Shown: positions 1-6,923 of the stretch, one piece after another
Position numbering within the stretch: position 1 is the first letter of the stretch
Layout: each line of letters begins with the position of its first letter
DNA from: Scenedesmus sp. ARA3
Taxonomy: Eukaryota > Chlorophyta > Chlorophyceae > Sphaeropleales > Scenedesmaceae
Direction: 5' to 3'
Length of the DNA stretch: 10,208 nucleotides
NCBI GenBank assembly: GCA_004335835.1
Contig: RWJK01001181.1
Coordinates: 1,721 to 11,928 of the forward strand
Program-made: the position numbers and the translations under genes
The notes under the pieces: generated by a model
Database searches by the model: none
Told to the model about the DNA's origin: nothing
Seen by the model: the letters and a program-made list of their open reading frames with translations, nothing else

Positions 1-57
<57 letters not shown>
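1..57 (+). repeat. (CTG)19 microsatellite abutting a splice acceptor
   Basis: Nineteen perfect CTG triplets run from the window edge and end just before TGCAG, after which coding sequence starts at 63. On the + strand the tract occupies the place of the polypyrimidine tract of the intron upstream of the 63-416 exon. It may extend beyond the window. Confidence 0.95.
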
Positions 58-58
<1 letters not shown>

Positions 59-62
59 GCAG

Positions 63-416
63 GTGAGCCATGTGATAATGTGGACCGGTTGGACTGTCGA
101 CTTCTCAAAAGGCAGCACCTCCCCTCTGGCAAATGCCACGCTTGTGGCCAACCTATCAGCCTCACAGCGGGCCAGCACAGTGGCATGCATTGATGCAGCC
201 GCAGCAGCCGGCCAGCCTGTGTATGTTATAACAGACAGCCACCATGCCGGCCCTGCGCTGCGGCCGTTCTGTGGGTGGTACCAGAGTTCGTTCAGCCATG
301 CGCGGCGTGTTGTAAATCCGGATGCGGGGCTGTATCCCGACAAGAATGACTTGCAGGTGGCGTATTATGACCGCACCAAGGGCGACTGCATGAGTTGGTG
401 GGCGCTGCAGGGCTGA
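63..416 (+). CDS. NlpC/P60-like peptidase, C-terminal exon (5' partial)
   Basis: This is the last exon of a gene that begins upstream of the window. The acceptor is TGCAG at 58-62; the exon opens in phase 0 and encodes 117 residues before TGA at 414-416. Exon residues 2-7 read SHVIMW, which fits the HVxxW/Y segment carrying the catalytic His of NlpC/P60 cell-wall peptidases. Residues 56-60 (ITDSH), 67-69 (RPF) and 72-83 (WYQSSFSHARRV) fit the later part of that fold as I remember it from bacterial and algal members. The catalytic Cys would be in an upstream exon and is not visible. NlpC/P60 enzymes usually cleave peptide cross-links of peptidoglycan; in an alga the substrate is unknown. No membrane helix is seen in this exon. 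The frame is solid. The family call rests on motif memory only and is moderate. Confidence 0.6.
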   Translation: MSHVIMWTGWTVDFSKGSTSPLANATLVANLSASQRASTVACIDAAAAAGQPVYVITDSHHAGPALRPFCGWYQSSFSHARRVVNPDAGLYPDKNDLQVAYYDRTKGDCMSWWALQG

Positions 417-466
417 ATTCCCGCACTGGCACACGGATATGCCGCACTTGGCAACTGGGATATGTG

Positions 467-471
467 TGTAA
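467..471 (+). terminator. TGTAA poly(A) signal of the NlpC/P60-like gene
   Basis: TGTAA lies 51 nt after the TGA at 414-416. TGTAA is the usual polyadenylation signal in chlorophycean algae, so cleavage is expected shortly downstream. The spacing would give a short 3' UTR. Confidence 0.45.
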
Positions 472-749
472 TTGTCGGGTTTGTGGGTAGCACTATGAGG
501 GCTCCGTGACATGTTTTACTTCACGACATGCTAGCGTGCGCTGCAGGTGTGACTCATCATGGGCATTCGCCTTTGTTAAACGTTCCCCATGCATGTGCAC
601 CGCTCATTGAAGGCATAGTGTACACTTTGCCGGCTGGTGCTTGGTAGGGTTGATGCACAGATTATCTGTTTCCTGTGCTAGAACAGCTTGGCAGGTTCTG
701 GGCTGTGCCAGCCAGCAATGCAGCGTGTGGTACACACCATGACACACTT

Positions 750-785
750 GTACATGATTCCATGCCTGTACATGATCCCATGCCT
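750..785. repeat. 18-bp direct repeat, two tandem copies
   Basis: GTACATGATTCCATGCCT (750-767) is followed at once by the same unit with one T-to-C change (768-785). Further decayed sequence follows at 786-790. Confidence 0.85.
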
Positions 786-851
786 GTCATTGGCTCCCCA
801 ACGGACGAGGTTACTCTTGTAACTTCCAAAACGTGATGGACAACTGCGTTA

Positions 852-920
852 ATGTCGGATGCCAGCGCCATCTGTTATATGTCGGATGCACATGTCGGAT
901 GCAAGCGCCATCTGTGATAT
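852..920. repeat. 29-bp repeat, two full copies and one truncated copy
   Basis: The unit at 852-880 starts ATGTCGGATGC and ends TATAT. It recurs at 892-920 with two substitutions. Between them, positions 879-889 hold only the first 11-12 bases. No gene is attached. Confidence 0.85.
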
Positions 921-1328
921 GCATATCTCCAGGTTTGGGTTTGGCTTGCAGCAACTTGCTTGAAGTCACTCACGGCGTGGTGCTGCAGATTGCCAGTTGC
1001 CAGTGTCTTCTCAGATACTGTGGCTGCATACCTGCGTTCCCAATGGCGTTCACAGGCGCAGAAAGCGACTGTCGTCCAACTAGTGTATGAATGAAGTTCA
1101 TCTTTGTTCTGGGACAGCAAGGCATCTCCCTTCGAGCCTGCTGCTTCAGCTGCTTGATTCTGATGTTGTTGGTCCCGTGATTGGCATCGCAATCTGTCAG
1201 CAAAAGCCACAGAAAATGGGAATTCTTGGATGCAGCAGCTCTAGAGATGTGTGGTGCAGCCTGAATGGTCGCCATCAAGGCAACATCAGTGTTTAGGGTG
1301 CAGTAGTGACGTGTCGGTGACATGGGCA

Positions 1329-1375
1329 TGCGCATTACAGTAATGCGCAGCGCCGGCATCATGCGCCGGCATCAT
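1329..1375. repeat. 21-bp palindrome followed by a 13-bp tandem repeat
   Basis: TGCGCATTAC (1329-1338) and GTAATGCGCA (1340-1349) are perfect inverted arms separated by one base. Immediately after, the 13-bp unit at 1350-1362 (GCGCCGGCATCAT) is repeated exactly at 1363-1375. No open frame or target-site duplication was found around it. Confidence 0.8.
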
Positions 1376-1967
1376 GATGTACATTACTGAGCCGGCCATA
1401 CCCAGTAGTGATGGGCATGTCCGACTCTTGGTCCCTGCACAATCTGTGCTCAGGCGGACTTGCCAGCTAACCCTTGGGGAGTGGAGGACAGGCGATTTGA
1501 CTCAGTGTTGCTCATGGCTGCAGCTGTTGCTGTAATGAAGATGTATGTCACAGGCGCGTCGCAGTATGTGCTTGAAAGGATTTTGTGCAAAATTTACATG
1601 TAAGAGGAGCATCATTGAGGTTTGGTGCCTGGATGAGGTCGCCGGTAGCTGCTACACTCAGTGCGCCAGTGACTGGCGCATGGCTTGCTGCACCTTGATC
1701 AGCGGTAAGCAGCCAGAGCAAACGCAAGGGAATCAGAGCATACCAGGCCCCATCATACAAAGATTATACGATTTATCCATAAAACACCGGCATAATCGCG
1801 AGATCTAAACACAGCGAGCGGCCAGCCCCCAGCACGGAGTTGACCGGTGCCCCGGCCGTTGACCTGTAGCGATGCCCAGCGGCGTGAACTATTATCAGTT
1901 TTAAACAAATAACTTGCAAGTTTGTGAAGAGAAGTTTGAGCAGAAGCATACACACCAACATAGGTGA

Positions 1968-2006
1968 TTCGGCGATAAGAGGGTGTTTGGGTCCTCTTTC
2001 ACCGAA
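1968..2006. other. Imperfect hairpin in intergenic DNA
   Basis: TTCGG (1968-1972) pairs with CCGAA (2002-2006), and AAGAGG pairs with CCTCTT inside it, leaving a small internal loop and a 10-base terminal loop. AGGTG (1962-1966) can also pair with CACCT (2016-2020) outside. Function is unknown. Confidence 0.4.
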
Positions 2007-2085
2007 AGCCTCAAACACCTGCGCGATGTGTGTGATCGTTCTCGGGCTTTTCCGGGTTGCTCATGTCGTTGTCAGGTGTTACTAA

Positions 2086-2433
2086 GCCGCTAAGGTCCAC
2101 CTTAGATTCGCAGAGTCTGAGTCACCCACCCCCACCGGCCCGGCTCGACAACCTCTTTGCCTAACTTTGAAGCACTTTCAACTAAAGTGTCAGACACTTC
2201 CAGAGCTACGGACGCGCTTCCATCTCCTGCCTCGTGCCGGAAGAACTTCAGACAGTTCGCGGCCTTCTGATGCTGTTGTGGTGAGGCTTCACCTTGATTG
2301 TGCTGAGTTTGACGCTCAACATTGCGAATTTGTGACCGGCTGCGGCTTGGAGGTCCGTACAGCAAATGCAAGAGCAGCAGCACCGCTTCAGCAGACACAG
2401 CTCATCAACTACAGGCCTGACGCCAGAGTACCC
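2086..2433 (+). other. Open segment upstream of the membrane-protein gene; possible extra exon
   Basis: One + strand frame is open from after the TAA at 2083-2085 through 2571, with no ATG near its left end. A good donor (TTG|GTGACG) at 2434 and an acceptor (CTGCAG) ending at 2528 would splice it in phase 0 to the membrane-helix exon, adding an N-terminal, probably lumenal, segment with several Cys (for example DCAEFDAQHCEFVTGCG). The other reading is that the gene begins at ATG 2532 and this is 5' flank. No homology is recognised, and the segment lacks a visible start and upstream exon. Confidence 0.25.
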
Positions 2434-2531
2434 TTGGTGACGCACAGTATGCTTGACGATGATTACGAACGAAACCCTCTGCTGCTGCTGTGCTTGCTGC
2501 AGGCCGCTTGGGCCGCTTACAGCTGCAGCAA

Positions 2532-3626
2532 ATGGCGTTCCCACATGCAGGCGTGGTGGCGTTTGCAGTGATCCCATTCCTGGGCACCATAGCCCTGTTT
2601 GCTTCAGGCATCTTCATGTACAGGTGGGCCAGCTGCTCTGTGCAATGTGCACTTACCTGACATCGTAGAATAGCCAAGCATGAGCGCTTGTGCCAGGCTA
2701 TCATGTGTGCTCAGCCAGCAGGCCACTTTCCTGCAAGCCTGCAGGCCACTGTGCAGTGCGGCAACCCACATCCCCTGCGCTCACTTTCACACTGCCTTGC
2801 TTTCATTGCTTGCAGGAGGATTATGGAGCACCGCAAAAAAGCCAGCTTGGCGCGTGTAACAGGCCTGGACCCACCACTTGGTAACACCAACCCAGCGCTA
2901 CGCTGGCACCCGCTGCTGCTAGCATCTGCAAGCAGCAGCGCCAAGCACAGCATCGCAAGCTCTGTCAGCGCCAATTCAAATTCGAACCCAGATGACATGT
3001 TAGTCATCCGGCGGTCAGCCACAACGCTCACTAACATCAGCGCAACCCGCGGCGGCGCTGGCAGCAGCAGAGATGATGGCAGCCCGCGTGTTTCTGAGGC
3101 AGGCAGCAGCTGCCTAGGCCACCGCAGCAGTGAGGAAGATAGCGTGGCTCGTGCTCGCTACTTTTCCGGCAGCGTCGGGGAGTGCAGCAGCGGCAGAAGC
3201 AGCGGAGAGGCGGGCCAGCAGCGGCTGCCGCACTTCCAGCATCTGCAGCAGCCTGCAAAGGCGATGCTGGCACATCATGTGTCGGCTCCTGGCGCTGGAT
3301 GCAGCAGCAGCGCTGCTGCAGCAGCAGCTGCAGCTGGCGTGCGGGACGTCAGCAGCAGCAGGGATCAGAGTCATGCACACATCAGCATTGCCGTGCATGC
3401 ACACTCTGCAGCAGCAGCAGCTGCAGCAGCTGCAGCAGAGCCTGATGTCGATACAGCGCAATGCGGGCAGCAGCAGCAACAGGCCAGCACAGCAGCCGAG
3501 GGTGAAGGCAGCATCTGGCTCCCAGCGCTGTGGCGGTCGGCTGCAGTCGGGCACCAGCAGCAGCAGCAGCAGCAACAGCAGCAACAGCATCCGTTGCAGC
3601 CACCTCCTGTTGTTACCGTTGTGTAG
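2532..3626 (+). CDS. Putative single-pass membrane protein with Ala/Ser/Gln low-complexity tail
   Basis: Two exons are proposed: 2532-2623 and 2816-3626. The 192-bp intron has donor CAG|GTGGGC and acceptor TTGCTTGCAG after a long pyrimidine-rich stretch, splitting one Arg codon (AG|G). ATG 2532 has a good context (CAAATGGC) and gives about 300 residues. Residues near 7-29 form one clear membrane helix (VVAFAVIPFLGTIALFASGI). Basic residues follow (YRRIMEHRKK), so the tail is probably cytosolic. The tail is Ser-rich, then has two poly-Ala runs (8 and 10), a five-Gln run, an eleven-Gln run, and ends PPPVVTVV. The tail looks disordered and no catalytic domain is visible. Function is unknown. An upstream exon (2086-2433) is possible. 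A second frame is also open across 3140-4032, so the exact gene model is uncertain. Confidence 0.5.
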
Positions 3627-3654
3627 CAGCACTGCAGCTGCAGCACTCGATCTT

Positions 3655-3659
3655 TGTAA
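3655..3659 (+). terminator. TGTAA candidate poly(A) signal
   Basis: TGTAA lies 29 nt after the TAG at 3624-3626. I see no other + strand TGTAA until about 6690, so if the 2532-3626 gene stops at 3626 this is the natural signal. It would leave a very short 3' UTR. Confidence 0.3.
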
Positions 3660-3851
3660 TGAGAGGTGCTGGCACTGCCTGCACCAGAAGATGTGGTTTG
3701 AACTGCAGTCGTTGGTTGCTGTGTCGGCTCAGCTAATTCTTGAGGACAATCGGCCGCTTATTTGCACACATAAATGTGCTTTGCCGCTTGCATGTTTTTG
3801 CCATGCACCTAAGCCCTGCGTGCGTCTCTGTGTTGCTTTGCCGGCATGCAG

Positions 3852-4028
3852 CACCGCTCGTCGGCTCCGGCTAGCTCAGGCGCTACTGCCTCAGCCGTGC
3901 AGAGCTGCAGCAGATGGGTGCAGTACCATGTGCTGCTGCTGTTATTGGCCAGAGCTGCCTGCATGCAAGCAGGCTTTGGGTGACTTGCCTGCGGCCAGCA
4001 GCTCTGTGGGGCAGTTTTTGCACGAGAA
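3852..4028 (+). other. Possible exon with a strong donor, gene unknown
   Basis: A pyrimidine-rich stretch ends in the acceptor GGCATGCAG (3843-3851). At 4029 there is a near-consensus donor (GAA|GTGAGTAA), the strongest donor match outside the UBFD1 gene. Between them a frame is open, ending LPAASSSVGQFLHE; this is the frame that stays open from about 3130 to 4032. A second frame (HRSSAPASSGATASAVQSCS onward) is open to about 3988. No partner exon was identified with confidence, and the peptide resembles nothing I know. Confidence 0.25.
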
Positions 4029-5275
4029 GTGAGTAAAAAGTGCTTGCAAAGTGCAAGTGAATGGAAATGTCGGCGCCATGATTGGTTCTTAGATACATCC
4101 TAGGTGCATGGCTGGAGATGTTATACATGTGGGCTGCTGCCATTCCGCAACAGCCTAGTGTTGCAAGTTGAGAGGGTGCTGAGCCCGCTTGCAGGCATCA
4201 ACTAAAGGACGGAGGTTTCAGCTGTTGCATGCATGCATGCCCCTCAACAGACCCTGTGGTCGTTGCTGTTAAGATTGCGACCCTCCAGGGTGCTGTTGCT
4301 GGCGTGTTACAAACCGCGCTGACCGTTGTTATATTACGCAGCAGCATAACAAGTGCTGCTGCTGGGGTTTTGGGATATGGGGTGCTATGAAATGGCTGGA
4401 ACTACAGGCAAACAATGCCAGCATAACACACACGCTGTCATGCGTGCGGCTGTGGAGGTGCTGGTGGTGTGGCTCGGGCCAGAACCTGCTGTGTGGGGCT
4501 TGCAGTTGAGGGGTTGTAGCTTGGGTCAAAAGAAGCACGCTTGCAGTAGAGGCAGGCTGTGGCTGCCATGCATGCTTGGCTCCTGCTGCTGATGATGCGC
4601 TGTGCCGGTGCAGTGCGGATGCCCTGGGGCGGCTGCGGAGCATGGCGCATGCAGCAGAAGGGGTCGTTGCTGCTGCTGTTGTTCAGTTGTGAAGCAGCTG
4701 CTATGGTCAGTGGTGACGCGGCGCGTGTTGGATGTGGGATGGCGCGGCTGCGTGTTCGACAGCAGCATGGCGCTTGATCAAGGGAACGGTGCTCTGCATA
4801 TCTGCTGGCTGCAGCGCAACCGCCACTCCATTGCGCTGAACACATGGCAGCAGCAGCAGCAGCAGTGTGCCTCGCGCCTGCTGCGTGGGCCTTTCCCTGC
4901 GGTGGCAGTGCTCATTGATTGTTGGCAGTGCGAGGGCATGCCGAGTAGTATGCGGAGCTGGTGGTCATTTGGTGGGTTTCAACTACTGCCGGCTGCGTAT
5001 TGCAGCTCATTTTTGTGATGCGGTGCATCCAGCATGTGGGGCAGCCGCATACCTCGCTACCGCACGTGATGCATGTTGGTCTGCCAGGCACAGCGCCGTG
5101 CTAGTACGTGTGCGGTTAGTGACGTGTTGGGCTGTGGGTGCTGCTTCCTCTTTTGTGCTCAAGTTCCGGCTGCGCCAATCTTATGGCTGCCACGAAGAAC
5201 ATTAGTATCCTTATGATCAGAACGGGGCTGTTCCATGACGTGTGTGCTATCTAATGCCGTAATGTGTAGCTTTCT
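4029..5275. other. Region with uncertain coding content
   Basis: It has CTG/CAG-rich DNA with several short open frames on both strands and no frame clearly better than the rest. A + strand open stretch ending at 5018 is listed separately. A minus-strand frame at 4329-4643 is followed by TTACA (TGTAA on the minus strand) near 4308-4312, but its peptide is only compositionally biased. Nothing else is supported. Confidence 0.4.
4767..5018 (+). CDS. Hypothetical short protein or terminal exon
   Basis: An open frame from ATG 4767 to TGA 5016-5018 encodes 83 residues (MALDQGNGALHICW onward) with a six-Gln run from (CAG)6 at 4848-4865 and a Trp/Ser/Phe-rich end. The frame is open further left to about 4602, so it could be the last exon of a spliced gene, for example one with the donor at 4029. 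Against it: no homology recognised, no TGTAA signal downstream, and overlapping alternative frames. Treat as unproven. Confidence 0.22.
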   Translation: MALDQGNGALHICWLQRNRHSIALNTWQQQQQQCASRLLRGPFPAVAVLIDCWQCEGMPSSMRSWWSFGGFQLLPAAYCSSFL

Positions 5276-5950
5276 ATGATGATTGTGCGGTGCTGCCTGC
5301 AGTTCTGTGCAGCCCTGGGCTGTTTTTTAAAGCAACTACAAATCGCCTGTTGTCAGGCTTGCCAGCTGTGGGTTGTTTTGTTTTGTGTGTCTGGTCTGTT
5401 GCCGTGTTTTTCTTTTGTCGCTGTCAGTATTGAATTTGTGCCAGAGTGTTGCCCTGCTGCCTTGGCAGCAGTATATGTGTGGAGCTGTACCATAGAGTTT
5501 GGAGATATGGGGAGTTTTTGGAGGGCATATATGACTATTAGTAAGCATTTCAGCGACTGCATGCAATTGTAGAACAGCTGTTGCCAACAGCATCATGCAT
5601 TTTGCGGCTGTCTTGAATGGACGTGGGTCACACAAAACTAGTGAATGGCGCAACAGGCACCCTCCTGGGGGCCCTGCAAGCGCAGCAGCACGTGCTGTTG
5701 TGCACAGCAGCGCAGCGCTACCAGCACTGCAGCAGCAGTGGCGTGTTGGCTGCCAGCCAGAGCTGCTACTGATGGTTTCAAAACTAGAATTGTGTGGGCA
5801 TATCGGGCTCCACACACAGTTAATATTTACTATTGCATATATATCCGTCCTTTTACATGCTGGCCACATTGATTGTGAGCTTGGTTGCTTGCTGCAAGGT
5901 ACGGTAATGAATATTCCTTGGCTTGCGGATGTGTTGGGTGATGGAGGGTG
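5276..5950. other. No supported gene; AT-richer spacer
   Basis: T-rich runs and TATA-like words (for example around 5820-5845) make this stretch compositionally different from the exons. Frames such as 5276-5572 and 5595-5951 are open but have no splice partners, no recognisable motifs and unconvincing composition. Nothing further can be supported. Confidence 0.45.
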
Positions 5951-6040
5951 ATGGTGACTGTTACCAGTGCAACCATAGCCTGAAGGCCGGTAGCACTGCG
6001 CCAAATACTGGCAAGTTCCAATTGAATAAGCTCGTTGCAC

Positions 6041-6237
6041 ACACCTCCTTCGGGTGTCACGGGATCCTGGACTTGTATAGAATTCGTCATTCTACACACC
6101 ATTTGTGTCTTCCACGAAAGACAGACCGCCCTGTGCAACCACATAGGGCGCATCCTGTACAACCCCTCACATGCACAGATATGTCTGTGCACCCTGTACA
6201 GGGCGACTTCGCCAGATAAGGTTTTGACTAAAACCTT
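6041..6237. repeat. Dense array of short hairpins
   Basis: Successive inverted repeats fill this stretch: ACACC/GGTGT (6041-6057), TAGAAT/ATTCTA (6078-6094), ACACA/TGTGT (6094-6108), TGTCTT/AAGACA (6106-6123), GCCCTGTG/CACATAGGGC with one G-U pair and an AGGGC arm (6128-6149), GCACAGA/TCTGTGC (6173-6190), the 12-bp palindrome CCCTGTACAGGG (6192-6203), GGCGA/TCGCC (6202-6213) and AAGGTTTT/AAAACCTT (6218-6237). The arms differ in sequence, so this is not one amplified palindrome. It lies just beyond the predicted poly(A) site of the minus-strand UBFD1 gene. No match to rRNA, tRNA or a transposon end was recognised. Confidence 0.6.
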
Positions 6238-6334
6238 GGCAAGCTCCAGACCAGGGATATGCCGGACCCCATATTTCACCATGAAAACGCGCCGCTGCAG
6301 CTACACAGCAACACACAGCCACACCATGCTTGGC

Positions 6335-6339
6335 TTACA
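6335..6339 (-). terminator. TGTAA poly(A) signal of the UBFD1-like gene
   Basis: TTACA on the + strand is TGTAA on the minus strand, the first such signal after the stop codon at 6821-6823. It implies a 3' UTR of about 500 nt (roughly 6320-6820). Confidence 0.5.
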
Positions 6340-6820
6340 TGACAGTACGTAATGTACAACTGCAGACCCCCTCAGCCCTAGCCTAGGTTCAGTTACCAAA
6401 GTAGGGCCACAGGCCCACCCACAAAGGAGCCAGCCAAGGCTCATGGGCTTCAACCAGAGGTATGTTGAGCCGCGCGCCTTCTTCGCATCAACTATGGGGC
6501 AGCTGCCCGCCGCCCACACCCAGCTCCTGTCTCCTCTGTTTTGTACTGCAGGGGACACAAGGCAATGCCTCCACCAGCAAGACACGTCTAACACCCCTCC
6601 TGTCTCCTTGTCCCTGTGAGTGACAGCCCGAGCTGAGCTGCTTGCAGCTTCCTATTTTACCAGGTGTCTGTGGTGGCGTGTACCGCATGAACACACCGTG
6701 TAACCCCTCTGTCCGTCCTTGTCCCTCCTTCTTGCAAAAGGGCCTTGATCAGCTTGCAGGAGCAGCGCCTGCAAGCTCCTCATTGCGCTGCGCTGTCCAA
6801 TGGCCCCTGCTGCAACGCCT
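6340..6820 (-). other. Probable 3' UTR of the UBFD1-like gene
   Basis: No other gene is seen here. It contains a roughly 30-bp imperfect direct repeat (6585-6615 and 6698-6728, both ending CCTTGTCCCT on the + strand). It also has small perfect hairpins: CCTAG/CTAGG near 6380-6390, GGGCC/GGCCC near 6403-6416, and GAGCC/GGCTC near 6428-6443. The assignment follows from the stop at 6821 and the TGTAA at 6335. Confidence 0.45.
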
Positions 6821-6873
6821 TCAGATGAGTGCGCGTAGCCCAATGAGACGGATCTTTATGCCGCTCACGTACT

Positions 6874-6923
<50 letters not shown>

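Larger units (their letters stand above)
472..2085. other. Probable intergenic region without a supported gene
   Basis: All open frames here are short, lack paired splice sites and resemble no family I know. The sequence is less GC-rich than the exons and is rich in TGCATG/CATGCA-type words. It contains the small repeats and palindromes listed separately at 750-785, 852-920, 1329-1375 and 1968-2006. The promoter and 5' UTR of the 2532-3626 gene could lie at its right end, but no TATA-like element can be assigned. Confidence 0.55.

Noticed and set aside
875..1362. Two overlapping minus-strand frames of 111 and 130 codons
   Set aside because: They overlap each other in different frames, have unremarkable composition, and cross the 29-bp tandem repeat and the palindrome without conserved motifs.
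2970..2995. TTCAAATTCGAACCC, resembling a tRNA T-arm
   Set aside because: It lies in an open coding exon and there are no matching acceptor, D or anticodon stems around it.
3114..3646. Minus-strand open frames with long Leu, Cys or Ala runs opposite the 2816-3626 exon
   Set aside because: They are antisense readings of CAG/GCA triplet tracts with no splice sites or domain motifs.
5595..5951. A + strand open frame of 118 codons, and a 51-codon ATG frame overlapping it from about 5617
   Set aside because: Three frames are partly open because of CAG-type triplets. No splice partners, poly(A) signal or recognisable motifs support any of them.
5830..6282. A 150-codon minus-strand open frame, with a faint resemblance to the pre-integrase stretch of copia-type elements (IPGLE, GLYRM words)
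   Set aside because: Its coding span is largely the hairpin array, whose inverted arms would make both strands look alike. No zinc knuckle, integrase or reverse transcriptase motifs are present, and the similarity is a few residues only.
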